64,000 nt of DNA from an uncultured Sinobacteraceae bacterium (GTDB lineage: Bacteria > Pseudomonadota > Gammaproteobacteria > Steroidobacterales > Steroidobacteraceae), in the NCBI GenBank assembly GCA_937902995.1, contig CALEKY010000046.1, positions 83,742-147,741 of the forward strand, given 5' to 3'. The stretch's first letter is position 1. Each line of letters opens with the position of its first letter. Below, in pieces: positions 33,019-42,281 of the stretch. The translations under genes were made by a program, and so were the position numbers. The notes beneath the pieces are model-generated. The model had not been told where the DNA came from, made no database searches, and worked only from the letters and a program-made list of their open reading frames with translations.

Positions 33019-33939
33019 TCAGGCCGCCGACACAGCCGGCTTCGGGAATCCCCCCGCTTTCGAAACCATGCTCGGCACTGGGCGACCCCGTTGCTGCTGC
33101 AACCAATGCGCTGCCTCAATGAGCTTTTCCAGGTCCACGCCCGTGTCGAATCCCGCGCGCGACAACATGTAAAGCAAATCCTCGGTCGCCACATTGCCGG
33201 TGGCGTTCGGGGCGAACGGACACCCGCCGATGCCGCCCACGCTCGAATCCAGCGTTCGGACGCCGGCGAGCACTGCTGCGTAAGCATTGGCGACGGCCGT
33301 GTTGCGCGTGTTGTGGAAATGGCAACGCAACGGAATCCCAGGAATGGCCTGTTTCAGGCGTTCGATCAAGCTCGTCACCTGCGTTGGGACGGCCACGCCG
33401 ATCGTGTCGGCGATTGCAATCTCGAGCGGATTCGACCGGGCTAGGCGTTTTGCAATGTCAACGACGCGTTCCTGCGGAACCTCCCCCTCGTAGGGACAGC
33501 CGAAAGCGACCGAGATGGTGACCTGCGCGCGAATGCCTGCTGCATGCGCAAGCGGCGCAATCTCTTCCCACGCAGCGATCGTCTCCTCAATGGTCGCGCC
33601 CTGATTGCGTCGGCCGAAACTGTCCGTCGCAGCGGTCACCATGCCGATCTCGCCGCATCCGGCCGCCAGCGCACGATCGAAACCTTTGCGGTTCAGCACG
33701 AGCCCCACGTAATGGACGTCGTCGCGTTTTGGTAAGCCGGCGAGCACGGCTTCCGCATCGGCCATCTGCGGCACTCGCTTCGGATTGACGAAGCTTGCGA
33801 CCTCGATGCGACGCAGCCCTGCATCCACGAGCCGGCCGATCAACTCGATCTTGAAGTCGGTCGACATGACATCCGGCTCGCTCTGGAGACCATCGCGAGG
33901 TCCGACTTCGACCAGTTCGACGAATTTCGGCTCAGTCAC
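33019..33939 (-). CDS. hydroxymethylglutaryl-CoA lyase
   Basis: Cleaves HMG-CoA to acetoacetate and acetyl-CoA at the end of leucine degradation. The TIM barrel begins VELVEVGPRDGLQSEP, with metal ligands in CHFHNTRNTAVAN (the HxH pair), and the family signature GGIGGCPFAPNATGNVATED carries the catalytic cysteine. A GTG start at 33939 gives 306 residues, the usual length; a GTG at 33957 is possible. No methylcrotonyl-CoA carboxylase genes are nearby. Related citramalyl-CoA lyases cannot be strictly excluded. Confidence 0.9.
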   Translation of the reverse strand: MTEPKFVELVEVGPRDGLQSEPDVMSTDFKIELIGRLVDAGLRRIEVASFVNPKRVPQMADAEAVLAGLPKRDDVHYVGLVLNRKGFDRALAAGCGEIGMVTAATDSFGRRNQGATIEETIAAWEEIAPLAHAAGIRAQVTISVAFGCPYEGEVPQERVVDIAKRLARSNPLEIAIADTIGVAVPTQVTSLIERLKQAIPGIPLRCHFHNTRNTAVANAYAAVLAGVRTLDSSVGGIGGCPFAPNATGNVATEDLLYMLSRAGFDTGVDLEKLIEAAHWLQQQRGRPVPSMVSKAGGFPKPAVSAA

Positions 33940-33976
33940 GGATGCACCATGAATCACGGCGGGAGCTGGAGGAACG

Positions 33977-34018
33977 GTAGGGTCAATCCTGCCGAACGAC
34001 AAGACGCACTGACCCTAC
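33977..34018. repeat. 9-bp inverted repeat between ilvD and the HMG-CoA lyase gene
   Basis: GTAGGGTCA (33977-33985) and TGACCCTAC (34010-34018) are perfect inverted arms separated by 24 bases. It lies downstream of ilvD and upstream of the lyase. No T run follows, so it may be an operator pair or a processing structure rather than a terminator. Confidence 0.5.
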
Positions 34019-34057
34019 GGCAACACGGCGCTGATCGAGCGCCGTGCGCCATTCGCG

Positions 34058-35749
34058 TCATTCGCGGTCCGTGACGGCACCTTGCGATGCGCTGCTGACG
34101 CAGCGCGAGTACTTCGCAAGTACGCCGCGCCGAGCAAAGGGTTCGGGCGCCTTCCATGCGGCCCGACGCGCGTTGAGGGTCGCCTCATCGACATTGAGCC
34201 GAATCTCGCGCGAAACGGCATCGATCGTGATCTCGTCGCCGTCTTCGACGAGCGCGATCGGCCCGCCCACTGCCGCCTCGGGTGCAATGTGGCCGACAAC
34301 GAAGCCGTGGCTGCCGCCCGAGAACCGACCATCGGTGATCAACGCCACCTTGCCCGCAAGTCCGCGACCTGCGATTGCGCTCGTCGGGCTCAGCATCTCG
34401 CGCATGCCGGGACCGCCCTTCGGCCCTTCCATACGAATGACGACCACATCGCCTTCGCCGACGACGCCATCGAGAATCGCCTGCAGCGCCCTCTCTTCGC
34501 CGTCGAACACGCGTGCACGGCCGGTGAAGCTCAGACCTTCCTTTCCGGTGATCTTCGCAACTGCGCCTTCGGGCGCGAGATTGCCGTAGAGCACGACCAA
34601 GTGACTGTCCGGTTTGATCGGATTCGAGAACGCATGGACGATGTCCTGGTTCTTCGGGTACGGCTTCACGCGCTTCAAATTCTCCGCGAGCGTCTTGCCC
34701 GTTACGGTCAGACAATCGCCGTGGAGCAGTCCCTCGTTCAGCAGCATCTTCATGAGCGGCTGAATGCCGCCGATCTTGATGAGCTCGGACATCGAGTACT
34801 TGCCGCTCGGACGCAGGTCGGCCAACACCGGAACTCGCTTGCCGATACGCGTGAAATCATCCAACTCAAGCGGCACGTTGGCGGCGTGCGCGATCGCGAG
34901 CAAATGCAGGACGGCGTTCGTGGATCCGCCGAGGGCGATGACGACCGTGATCGCGTTCTCGAACGCCTCGCGGGTCAGAATATGCGAAGGCAGGATGCCC
35001 TTCTTGACCAGATTGAGCACGGCCTTGCCGGCGTCCTTGCAGTCCTGCAGCTTTTGTTTCGAGACGGCTTCCTGAGCCGAGCTGTTCGGCAAGCTCATAC
35101 CCAGCGCCTCGATGGCCGAGGCCATCGTGTTCGCCGTGTACATACCGCCGCAGCTTCCCGGGCCAGGAATCGACGTGCGCTCGATCTCCTTGAGCTGGGC
35201 CTCCGAAATCTTCCCTGCCGCGTACGCACCGACGGCCTCGAACACGGAAATGATGTCGCGGCGCTTCTTGCCCATCCGAATCGAGCCGCCGTAGACGAAG
35301 ATCGACGGACGGTTCAGGCGCGCCAACGCAATCATGCAGCCCGGAATGTTCTTGTCGCAGCCGCCGAACGCCACGATGCCGTCGAAGCCCTGCGCACCGG
35401 ACACCGTTTCGATCGAATCGGCAATGACCTCGCGCGAGACGAGCGAATAGCGCATGCCGGGGGTGCCGTTCGAAATGCCGTCCGACACCGTGATCGTGCC
35501 GAAAATCGTGCTCTTGCCGCCCGACCGGTCGACCGCGGCAGCCGCTGCCTTCGCCAGTTTGTCGATGTGCATGTTGCACGGCGTGAGGTTGCTCCACGTC
35601 GAGACGATGCCGATCGCCGGCTTCTTGAAATCGGCGTCCTTGTAGCCCACCGCACGCAGCATCGCGCGGCTGGGCGCCTGGGCGAGCCCGTCGACGATTT
35701 CACTCGAGTAACGACGCGGATTCGGCTTGGCGGTCTTCGTGTTGGCCAT
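34058..35749 (-). CDS. ilvD: dihydroxyacid dehydratase
   Basis: Dehydrates dihydroxy acids in isoleucine and valine synthesis. The protein has 563 residues, with iron-sulfur cysteines in NLTPCNMHID, FGGCDKNIPGCMIAL and PGPGSCGGMYTANTM. These three cysteines are the pattern of the [2Fe-2S] plant-type branch rather than the longer E. coli type. The catalytic region DGRFSGGSHGFVVGHI is intact. It is 2.8 kb from ilvC and in opposite orientation, so it is controlled separately from the ilvC-leu cluster. Confidence 0.95.
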   Translation of the reverse strand: MANTKTAKPNPRRYSSEIVDGLAQAPSRAMLRAVGYKDADFKKPAIGIVSTWSNLTPCNMHIDKLAKAAAAAVDRSGGKSTIFGTITVSDGISNGTPGMRYSLVSREVIADSIETVSGAQGFDGIVAFGGCDKNIPGCMIALARLNRPSIFVYGGSIRMGKKRRDIISVFEAVGAYAAGKISEAQLKEIERTSIPGPGSCGGMYTANTMASAIEALGMSLPNSSAQEAVSKQKLQDCKDAGKAVLNLVKKGILPSHILTREAFENAITVVIALGGSTNAVLHLLAIAHAANVPLELDDFTRIGKRVPVLADLRPSGKYSMSELIKIGGIQPLMKMLLNEGLLHGDCLTVTGKTLAENLKRVKPYPKNQDIVHAFSNPIKPDSHLVVLYGNLAPEGAVAKITGKEGLSFTGRARVFDGEERALQAILDGVVGEGDVVVIRMEGPKGGPGMREMLSPTSAIAGRGLAGKVALITDGRFSGGSHGFVVGHIAPEAAVGGPIALVEDGDEITIDAVSREIRLNVDEATLNARRAAWKAPEPFARRGVLAKYSRCVSSASQGAVTDRE

Positions 35750-35824
35750 GGGACTGGACTGAGAGTCTTATGAGTTACAAGAAACGCGCTTTTTACACGC
35801 GTGCCCGGTGTGCGTCCACCGGGG

Positions 35825-36739
35825 CTAGGTTCCCGTGTCGATCAGCCGCTTCTCGCGCATCAAAACGATGAAGACGCCGACGAGCGTGATCGCTCCGCCA
35901 AGCAGCATCCTCCACGTGAGCTGATCGTTCAGCAGCGTGACGCCGAACAGCACACCAAACAACGGCGACAGCAACGTGAGCGGCGACAGGCTCGTGACGG
36001 GATAGCGGCTGATCAAGTAGTACCAGCCGGTGTGGGCAACGAGACTGGACATGACGGTCGTGAAGCCCAAGGCCGCCCACGCACGCCAATCCGCGGTCAC
36101 GACCGCCTGAAGCTGATTGGTCTCGGTCGCGAGGCTGAACAGCAACAACGTCGGCCCACCGACGACGCCGATCCACGCTTGCAGCTCGAGCGGGCGAATG
36201 TCGTGCAATCGTTTGACGAAAATCAAGCCAAGCGAGCTGACGAAACAGGACAGCACGACGAGCGCGAGACCGTCCCAGTAGGCGAACGCGCGCGGATCGA
36301 ATCCGATGACGACGATTCCGCCGAAAGCTAGGGCAATGCCGAGACGTCGACGCCAGCGAATCGTTTCACCGAGCAGCCAGACCGACAGCAGCGTCGAGAA
36401 CGGAACGCCCATCTGCGTGGCAATCGCGACCATCGACGCGTCATGCACCAGGAACACCCCGATGAACAACAGCGCGAACGCGAGCGGCCCGGTAAATACC
36501 GCCGCGCCTAGGAGATTGCCCATCTGCCCGCGGTGCACGCGCAGAAACGGCAAGAGCAGCAGACCGAGCAAGCCGAAGCGCAATGCCGTGAAGAACACTG
36601 GCGGGAGCTGCGCGACGCCGACTTTCGAGGCGATTAGATTGAAGCCCCAAATGAGGTTGATCGCGATCAGCAAGACGAGATCGCGCGCGCTGATGTCGAC
36701 TGCGCTCGTTTCGGCGCGAGCGCGCCCCTCAGGCGACAT
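35825..36739 (-). CDS. EamA/DMT-family transporter
   Basis: 304 residues with about ten hydrophobic helices arranged as two EamA repeats (first repeat begins LIWGFNLIASKVG; second near FVSSLGLIFVKRL). Members export amino acids or metabolites; the substrate cannot be read from sequence. It sits between ilvD and an aminopeptidase gene on the same strand. The neighbourhood of branched-chain amino-acid genes is suggestive only. Confidence 0.85.
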   Translation of the reverse strand: MSPEGRARAETSAVDISARDLVLLIAINLIWGFNLIASKVGVAQLPPVFFTALRFGLLGLLLLPFLRVHRGQMGNLLGAAVFTGPLAFALLFIGVFLVHDASMVAIATQMGVPFSTLLSVWLLGETIRWRRRLGIALAFGGIVVIGFDPRAFAYWDGLALVVLSCFVSSLGLIFVKRLHDIRPLELQAWIGVVGGPTLLLFSLATETNQLQAVVTADWRAWAALGFTTVMSSLVAHTGWYYLISRYPVTSLSPLTLLSPLFGVLFGVTLLNDQLTWRMLLGGAITLVGVFIVLMREKRLIDTGT

Positions 36740-36772
36740 AGGATGCGCCGCTTGCGAAAGGCAGTGCGTACA

Positions 36773-38158
36773 TTAGCGGCCGAAACGGGCTTTCAAGTAT
36801 GCGTACACGGCGCGCAAACATTGCGGCTCGGCGCCGACCGGACGGCCCGGCCGATCCTTGCCGTTCCAGGCGTATAGATCGAAATGGACCCAGGCGCGCG
36901 CATCGTTCACGAAGCGTCGTAAGAACAACGCGGCGATGATCGAGCCGGCAAACCCAGATGTCGACACGTTGTTCAGATCGGCGACCTTGCTCCCGAGCTC
37001 GTCGTCGTAAGGTATCCAAAGCGGAAGCTGCCAAAGCGGATCGGATTGCGCCTGTCCGCTCGCCACGATCTCGGTTGCAACCGTTTGATCGCTGCCGAAG
37101 ACTGCCGGGAGCTCGGGACCGAGGGCGACGCGTGCCGCACCCGTGAGCGTCGCAAAGTCGAGCAAGAGATCGGGCTTCTCCTCGTCGGCCAGCGCCAGCG
37201 CATCGCACAAGATCAAGCGGCCCTCGGCATCCGTGTTACCGACCTCGACCGTGAGCCCCTTGCGGGTCGAGAGAATGTCGCCCGGACGCATGGCGTTACC
37301 CGAGATCGCGTTCTCCACCGCTGCAATCAGCAAACGCAGGCGGACCGGAAGCTTCGCATCCATGATGGCTTGCGCCAGCGCCAATGCGATCGCCGCACCG
37401 CCCATGTCCTTTTTCATGAGCAGCATCGACGAAGCCGGTTTGATGTCGAGACCGCCGGTATCGAAGCACACGCCCTTTCCCACCAGCGTGACCTTGGGGT
37501 GCGACGGATCGCCCCACTCGATGTCGATCAGACGCGGAGCAACAGCGCTCGCTCGGCCCACGGCGTGAATTGCCGGCAGACGCTCGTTCAACAACTCGGC
37601 GCCGACGACTTGGCGATGTCGGCTGCCGAATCGACGAGCCACCTCGATGGCTGCATCCCCTAGCGCTTCGGGCGTCATGTCGCTCGCGGGCGTATTGATC
37701 AGGTCGCGCGCCAGGCGCGAAGCCGCATTCAGTCGTTCGATCTCGTGCCAATCCGCCCCGTCGGGCAGCCGCAGAGCCACATTACGCGCCGACACCGATG
37801 GCCGGTACCGCTCGAACCGGTACTGACCGTAGAGCCAGCCGAAACCGAGCTGCGATGCAGATCCGTCCGGAACTTCGCTCGCAAGGTGGTAGCGCCCCTC
37901 AGGCAAGCGATCCGGCAATCCCGCCGTCGTCCAGCACGAAATCTCGTCGCGCCCACGCTTTCCTAGGCCCAGTAGGACGCATCGCACCTGCCCGAGAGAA
38001 TCGGGCACGAGTAGCAGTCGGTTGCGTTCCCCCTTGAATGCAGTCGCCGCAGCCCAGTTGCGTGTCGGAGCGTCTTGCTCTGCGAGCCAACCGTCCAGGT
38101 CATCTTCGTAAACGAAATAGATCGGCGTCGAATCGACGTTCGGGTCGGTGAACAACAT
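36773..38158 (-). CDS. leucyl aminopeptidase family (M17) peptidase
   Basis: 461 residues from ATG 38158. The C-terminal M17 catalytic domain has GKGVCFDTGGLDIKPASSM and the signature VEVGNTDAEGRLILCDALA, giving the two-metal ligands (Lys, Asp, Asp, Glu). MKKDMGGAA carries another metal aspartate. The N-terminal domain is divergent from E. coli PepA. It removes N-terminal residues from peptides and acts in the cytoplasm. It is divergent from ilvC across a 413-base gap. Confidence 0.92.
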   Translation of the reverse strand: MLFTDPNVDSTPIYFVYEDDLDGWLAEQDAPTRNWAAATAFKGERNRLLLVPDSLGQVRCVLLGLGKRGRDEISCWTTAGLPDRLPEGRYHLASEVPDGSASQLGFGWLYGQYRFERYRPSVSARNVALRLPDGADWHEIERLNAASRLARDLINTPASDMTPEALGDAAIEVARRFGSRHRQVVGAELLNERLPAIHAVGRASAVAPRLIDIEWGDPSHPKVTLVGKGVCFDTGGLDIKPASSMLLMKKDMGGAAIALALAQAIMDAKLPVRLRLLIAAVENAISGNAMRPGDILSTRKGLTVEVGNTDAEGRLILCDALALADEEKPDLLLDFATLTGAARVALGPELPAVFGSDQTVATEIVASGQAQSDPLWQLPLWIPYDDELGSKVADLNNVSTSGFAGSIIAALFLRRFVNDARAWVHFDLYAWNGKDRPGRPVGAEPQCLRAVYAYLKARFGR

Positions 38159-38376
38159 GGCTTGGATTCGTAGGCTGGTGCGGTCGCCGCAGTCGCGGCG
38201 CGTGCAGCGTATCGCGCCGCACGTCTCGATGCATGTCGCAAATGGCGATCTGCGTCGCATCCGGCGATGCAGGCGTCATGATCCGTCACGGCTCGCACAG
38301 CGTTCAGGGGTTGACAAGATTCCGGACCGTATGTTGGTATCTGTCTGATTTTTCAGACCATCTCGCTATCCCATCG

Positions 38377-38475
38377 ATGTTCGTTGCCGTTGCAGTACGT
38401 GCCGATCGCGTTGCGAGTGGGCGCGTATGGCTCGCTGACCTGAATGCAATACGCGGGTGCGGGATCGGCGTCTGA
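38377..38475 (+). CDS. possible ilvC leader peptide
   Basis: A 32-codon frame beginning MFVAVAVRADRV contains six valines, two leucines and two isoleucines, and ends 33 bases before the hairpin at 38509. This resembles branched-chain amino-acid attenuator leaders. It has no clear ribosome binding site and the regulatory codons are spread rather than clustered, so the call is weak. Confidence 0.3.
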   Translation: MFVAVAVRADRVASGRVWLADLNAIRGCGIGV

Positions 38476-38508
38476 TACGTCGGGCAAGGCAACGAGTCGA
38501 AGATACGC

Positions 38509-38541
38509 GAACCCCGCAGCGGCAAGCCCGAGGCGGGGTTC
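38509..38541 (+). terminator. terminator or attenuator hairpin upstream of ilvC
   Basis: GAACCCCGC (38509-38517) pairs perfectly with GCGGGGTTC (38533-38541) over a 15-base loop and is followed by TTTCATTTT. It ends 30 bases before the ilvC start, where a terminator makes sense only as an attenuator or as the end of an upstream short transcript. Confidence 0.7.
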
Positions 38542-38571
38542 TTTCATTTTCAGAACGCGTTAGGAGCGCAC

Positions 38572-39567
38572 ATGCAGATCTATTCGCAGAAGGACGTCAA
38601 CAAGAAGGCCCTGAAGGGAGCACGCATCGCCATCCTCGGCTACGGCAGCCAAGGTCGTGCCCATGCATTGAATCTGAAAGACAGCGGGTATGACGTCATC
38701 GTCGGTGTGCGCAAGAACGGCGAGAGCTGGGCCAAGGCGAAGAAGGACGGCTTGAAGGTCGCCGAGCCGGCCGAGGCAGTGAAAGGTGCCGAGCTCATCG
38801 CGATGCTCACGCCGGACCTCACGCAAAAGGATCTGTACAAGCAGGTCATCGGCAACATCAAGGAAGGCGCGACGCTCCTGTTTGCGCACGGCTTCAACGT
38901 TCACTTCGGCCAGATCAAGCCGCGCAAGGATCTCGATGTCGTGCTGATCGCACCGAAGGGCCCGGGCGGACTGGTGCGTCGTCAGTACCAACAAGGCCGC
39001 GGCGTCCCTGCCCTCATGGCGATTTATCAGAACCCCACGCGTAAGGCGAAGGACAAGGCGCTTGCCTATGCCGATGGCATCGGCGCTACGCGCGGCGGCG
39101 TGTTGACGACGACATTTGCCGAGGAGACGGAAACCGATCTGTTCGGCGAACAGGCCGTGCTTTGCGGCGGCGCGACGGAGCTGGTCGTCAAGGGCTTCGA
39201 GACGCTCGTCGAGGCCGGCTATCAGCCCGAGGTCGCCTACTACGAGTGCTTGCACGAGCTGAAGTTGATCGTGGACCTGCTGCACGAAGGCGGACTCGCG
39301 AAGATGCATCAGTTCATCTCGGAGACCGCGAAGTACGGCGACCTCACGCGCGGTCCGCGCGTCGTGAATGCTGCGACCAAGCGCGAGATGCGCAAGATTC
39401 TGAAAGAGATTCAGAGCGGCAAGTTTGCCCGTCAGTGGATGGCCGAAAACCGCCGCGGCCGCAAGAAGTACCAGCAGCTCCTGAACAAGGATCTGCGGCA
39501 CAAGATCGAGAAGGTCGGCGCGAAGCTGCGTGCGCGCATGCCTTGGCTCCAGGAAGAACGGGCATAA
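38572..39567 (+). CDS. ilvC: ketol-acid reductoisomerase (class I)
   Basis: Isomerises and reduces acetohydroxy acids for valine and isoleucine synthesis. The 331-residue length marks the short class I. It has GYGSQGRAHALNLKDSG for NADPH, LIAPKGPGGLVRRQY, and the metal-binding glutamates in ETETDLFGEQ and YYECLHELKLIVDL. AGGAG precedes the start by 6 bases. leuA follows after 19 bases; the acetolactate synthase genes often found between them are absent. Confidence 0.97.
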   Translation: MQIYSQKDVNKKALKGARIAILGYGSQGRAHALNLKDSGYDVIVGVRKNGESWAKAKKDGLKVAEPAEAVKGAELIAMLTPDLTQKDLYKQVIGNIKEGATLLFAHGFNVHFGQIKPRKDLDVVLIAPKGPGGLVRRQYQQGRGVPALMAIYQNPTRKAKDKALAYADGIGATRGGVLTTTFAEETETDLFGEQAVLCGGATELVVKGFETLVEAGYQPEVAYYECLHELKLIVDLLHEGGLAKMHQFISETAKYGDLTRGPRVVNAATKREMRKILKEIQSGKFARQWMAENRRGRKKYQQLLNKDLRHKIEKVGAKLRARMPWLQEERA

Positions 39568-39586
39568 TCGATTCGAAGGAACCACG

Positions 39587-41173
39587 ATGGCCACCCCAGA
39601 CCCGAACCGCGTTCTGATCTTCGACACCACGCTGCGCGACGGCGAACAAGCGCCCGGTTGCAGCATGACGCAGCCGGAGAAGCTGCGTGTCGCCAAGGCG
39701 CTGGCCGAGCTGGGAGTGGACATCATCGAAGCGGGCTTCCCGATCGCCTCGCGGGGCGATTGGGAGTCCGTCAATGCGATTGCCAGGGAGGTTCAAGGCC
39801 CGATCATTGCGGGCCTTGCGCGCTGCAATCGCGAGGACATCGAACAAGCCTGGAAGGCGCTCAAGGACGCCGCCAAGCCGCGCATTCACGTCTTTCTCGC
39901 GACGAGCGCGATCCATCGCCAATACAAGCTCAACATGGCGAAGGACGAGATCATTCGCACCGCCGTCGAAGGCGTGAAGTTCGCGCGGAGCCTGTGCGAC
40001 GACATCGAGTTCTCGCCCGAGGACGCCTCGCGCACCGAGCTCGAGTTCCTCGCCGAAGTCGTCGAGGCTGTCGTGGAAGCCGGTGCGACGACCGTGAACA
40101 TCCCCGACACCGTCGGCTACACGGTCCCGCAAGAGTTCCACGAAGTCTTCACCTACCTCAAGAAGAACGTTCGCGGCATCGACAAAGTCACGCTGTCGGT
40201 GCATTGCCACGACGATCTGGGGATGGCGGTCGCCAACAGTCTCGCCGCCGTCCGCGCCGGCGCGCGCCAGGTCGAATGCACGATCAACGGTATCGGCGAG
40301 CGCGCGGGTAACTGTTCGCTCGAAGAAGTGGCGATGGCGCTCAAGACGCGCGAGAACTTCTTCGGCTTGACGACCAACATCAACACGACGCGCCTGTACC
40401 CGACGTGCCGGCTCGTCTCGCAGATCACCGGCATGCCGATTCCCCGTAACAAGGCGATCGTCGGCGAGAACGCCTTTGCGCACGAATCGGGCATCCATCA
40501 GCACGGCATGCTGCGCCATGCCTCCACTTACGAGATCATGCGACCGCAAGACGTCGGCCTCTCGCGCACGAATCTGGTGCTCGGCAAGCACAGCGGTCGC
40601 CACGCATTCCGCGAACGGGTCAAAGAGCTTGGATTCGATGTGGACGAAGCCGAGCTCAATCGTCTGTTCGAAGAATTCAAGGCACTCGCGGATCGCAAGA
40701 AAGAGCTGTTCGACGGCGATATCGAAGCATTGGTCATGCGCGCCGAATCCGGTGCCGAAGGTCCTTGGTCGCTGCGCGAGCTGCAAATCCAAACCGATTC
40801 TTCGGACGGCGCGACGGTCACGCTCAAACTTGCGCATTCGAGCGGACGCGAAGTCGTGCAGACCATGAGCGCGCAGGGACCCGTGGATGCCGTCGTCAAA
40901 GCCATCGACGCAGCCACCGGCACGCACGTTGCCGTACGCAAGTTCGAAGTCCACAGCGTTTCCGTCGGCGAAGACGCACAAGGCGAGGCGCTGCTCACCG
41001 TCGAGCACAACGGCCGTAGTTATCGCGGCGTCGGCGTGAGCACCAACATCGTTGAAGCGGCCGCGCACGCCTACTTGGAAGTCATCAATCGAATCGAGTC
41101 GACTCGGGCTACGGCCGAACGCGCGGGTGTCGAGCGTCGCGTGCTCGATCGTCCGAAGATTCCCGCCATTTGA
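39587..41173 (+). CDS. leuA: 2-isopropylmalate synthase
   Basis: First committed step of leucine synthesis. From ATG 39587 (AAGGA upstream) it has 528 residues. The catalytic barrel begins FDTTLRDGEQAPGCSM, with metal ligands in SVHCHDDLGMAVANS, then NGIGERAGNCSLEEVAMAL and the lid region HESGIHQHGMLRH. The C-terminal part from about residue 390 is the leucine-binding regulatory domain (QIQTDSSDGATVTLKL...SVSVGEDAQGEA), so feedback inhibition by leucine is expected. Confidence 0.97.
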   Translation: MATPDPNRVLIFDTTLRDGEQAPGCSMTQPEKLRVAKALAELGVDIIEAGFPIASRGDWESVNAIAREVQGPIIAGLARCNREDIEQAWKALKDAAKPRIHVFLATSAIHRQYKLNMAKDEIIRTAVEGVKFARSLCDDIEFSPEDASRTELEFLAEVVEAVVEAGATTVNIPDTVGYTVPQEFHEVFTYLKKNVRGIDKVTLSVHCHDDLGMAVANSLAAVRAGARQVECTINGIGERAGNCSLEEVAMALKTRENFFGLTTNINTTRLYPTCRLVSQITGMPIPRNKAIVGENAFAHESGIHQHGMLRHASTYEIMRPQDVGLSRTNLVLGKHSGRHAFRERVKELGFDVDEAELNRLFEEFKALADRKKELFDGDIEALVMRAESGAEGPWSLRELQIQTDSSDGATVTLKLAHSSGREVVQTMSAQGPVDAVVKAIDAATGTHVAVRKFEVHSVSVGEDAQGEALLTVEHNGRSYRGVGVSTNIVEAAAHAYLEVINRIESTRATAERAGVERRVLDRPKIPAI

Positions 41174-41205
41174 GCCGACGAGCAGTCCCGACAGGAGCAA
41201 AGGTC

Positions 41206-42162
41206 ATGCCCATCACTGCGGCAAAGCACATCTGGTACAACGGCAAGCTCGTTCCGTGGGAAAAAGCGACCGTTCACGTCCTCGCCCACGCGCTCCATTA
41301 CGGCTCGACGGTATTCGAAGGCGAGCGCGCTTACGCGACGCCGAACGGCCCCGTCATTTTCCGGTTGCGAGACCACACCCGCCGGCTGTTCGACTCGGCA
41401 AAGATCTATCGGATCGAGATTCCCTACACGCCCGAACAAATCAACGCAGCTTGCAAGGAGATCATCGTCGCGAACGGCCTCAACAAGGGCGCGTACATTC
41501 GTCCTTTCGCGTTCCGCGGTTACGGGGAAATCGGCGTTGCCCCGAAAACTCCGCCGCCGGTCGAGACCGTGGTCGCGGCATTCGAATGGGGCGCGTACCT
41601 GGGTGCCGAAGGCCTGGAGAACGGCATCGACGTATGCGTGTCGTCGTGGCAGCGCTTGGCGCCGAACACGATTCCGGCACTTGGTAAAGCTGCGGGCAAT
41701 TACCTCTCGAGCCAATTGATCAGCATGGAAGCAAAGCGCCTCGGATTTGCCGAAGGCATCGGCCTCGGCGTCGACGGCAGCGTCAGCGAAGGCGCGGGCG
41801 AGAACTTGTTCCTGATCCGCGACGGCATCATCTACACCCCTGCCCTGGCCAATTCGATCCTGCAGGGCATCACCCGCGACACCGTCATCACGCTCGCGCG
41901 TGCACATGGCTTCGAGGTTCGCGAGCAGACGATTCCGCGCGAGATGCTGTACCTGGCCGACGAAATTTTCTTGACGGGCACCGCGGCGGAAATCACTCCC
42001 GTACGTTCAGTGGATCGCGTCACGATCGGCTCCGGCAAGCGCGGACCGATCACCGAGGCGCTGCAAGCAGCGTTCTTCGGCTTGTTTACGGGCAAAACCC
42101 CGGACAAATGGGGTTGGCTCGAGCCATGCGATGTACTAGGTGCGACCGCAGTCGGCGCCTGA
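41206..42162 (+). CDS. ilvE: branched-chain amino acid aminotransferase
   Basis: A fold-type IV PLP enzyme making Val, Leu and Ile from their keto acids. From ATG 41206 (AGGAG upstream) it has 318 residues. VLAHALHYGSTVFEGERAY is the N-terminal signature; the PLP lysine is in IPALGKAAGNYLSSQL, and EGAGENLFLIRDG with LTGTAAEITPVRSVD completes it. It lies between leuA and leuC, so the pathway's last step is encoded with its first. Confidence 0.96.
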   Translation: MPITAAKHIWYNGKLVPWEKATVHVLAHALHYGSTVFEGERAYATPNGPVIFRLRDHTRRLFDSAKIYRIEIPYTPEQINAACKEIIVANGLNKGAYIRPFAFRGYGEIGVAPKTPPPVETVVAAFEWGAYLGAEGLENGIDVCVSSWQRLAPNTIPALGKAAGNYLSSQLISMEAKRLGFAEGIGLGVDGSVSEGAGENLFLIRDGIIYTPALANSILQGITRDTVITLARAHGFEVREQTIPREMLYLADEIFLTGTAAEITPVRSVDRVTIGSGKRGPITEALQAAFFGLFTGKTPDKWGWLEPCDVLGATAVGA

Positions 42163-42281
42163 CGGCCGAATCGGCGCACGAGCACGCATCTACAACAACG
42201 ATGGCTCAGTGACGATTCGTCAAGCTACTTAACACTCTTGCGCGGCATACTCGCAGGGACACGCGCTCCATTTAGGCATCG

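Larger units (their letters stand above)
38159..38571. other. divergent control region between the M17 peptidase gene and ilvC
   Basis: This 413-base gap holds a perfect TTGACA at 38311-38316 on the plus strand with only a weak -10 (TGGTAT, 38335-38340, 18-base spacer). It also holds a possible leader reading frame at 38377-38475 and a terminator-like hairpin at 38509-38541. The rest shows no gene. Confidence 0.5.

Noticed and set aside
36773..38260. Extended N-terminus for the M17 peptidase upstream of 38158
   Set aside because: The extra 34 residues are Arg- and Cys-rich and unlike any peptidase N-terminus. ATG 38158 gives a sensible start.
42163..42281. Promoter for leuC in the ilvE-leuC gap
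   Set aside because: TTAACA and CATACT occur, but their spacing (11 bases) is wrong and no other pair is acceptable. I left the gap without a promoter call.
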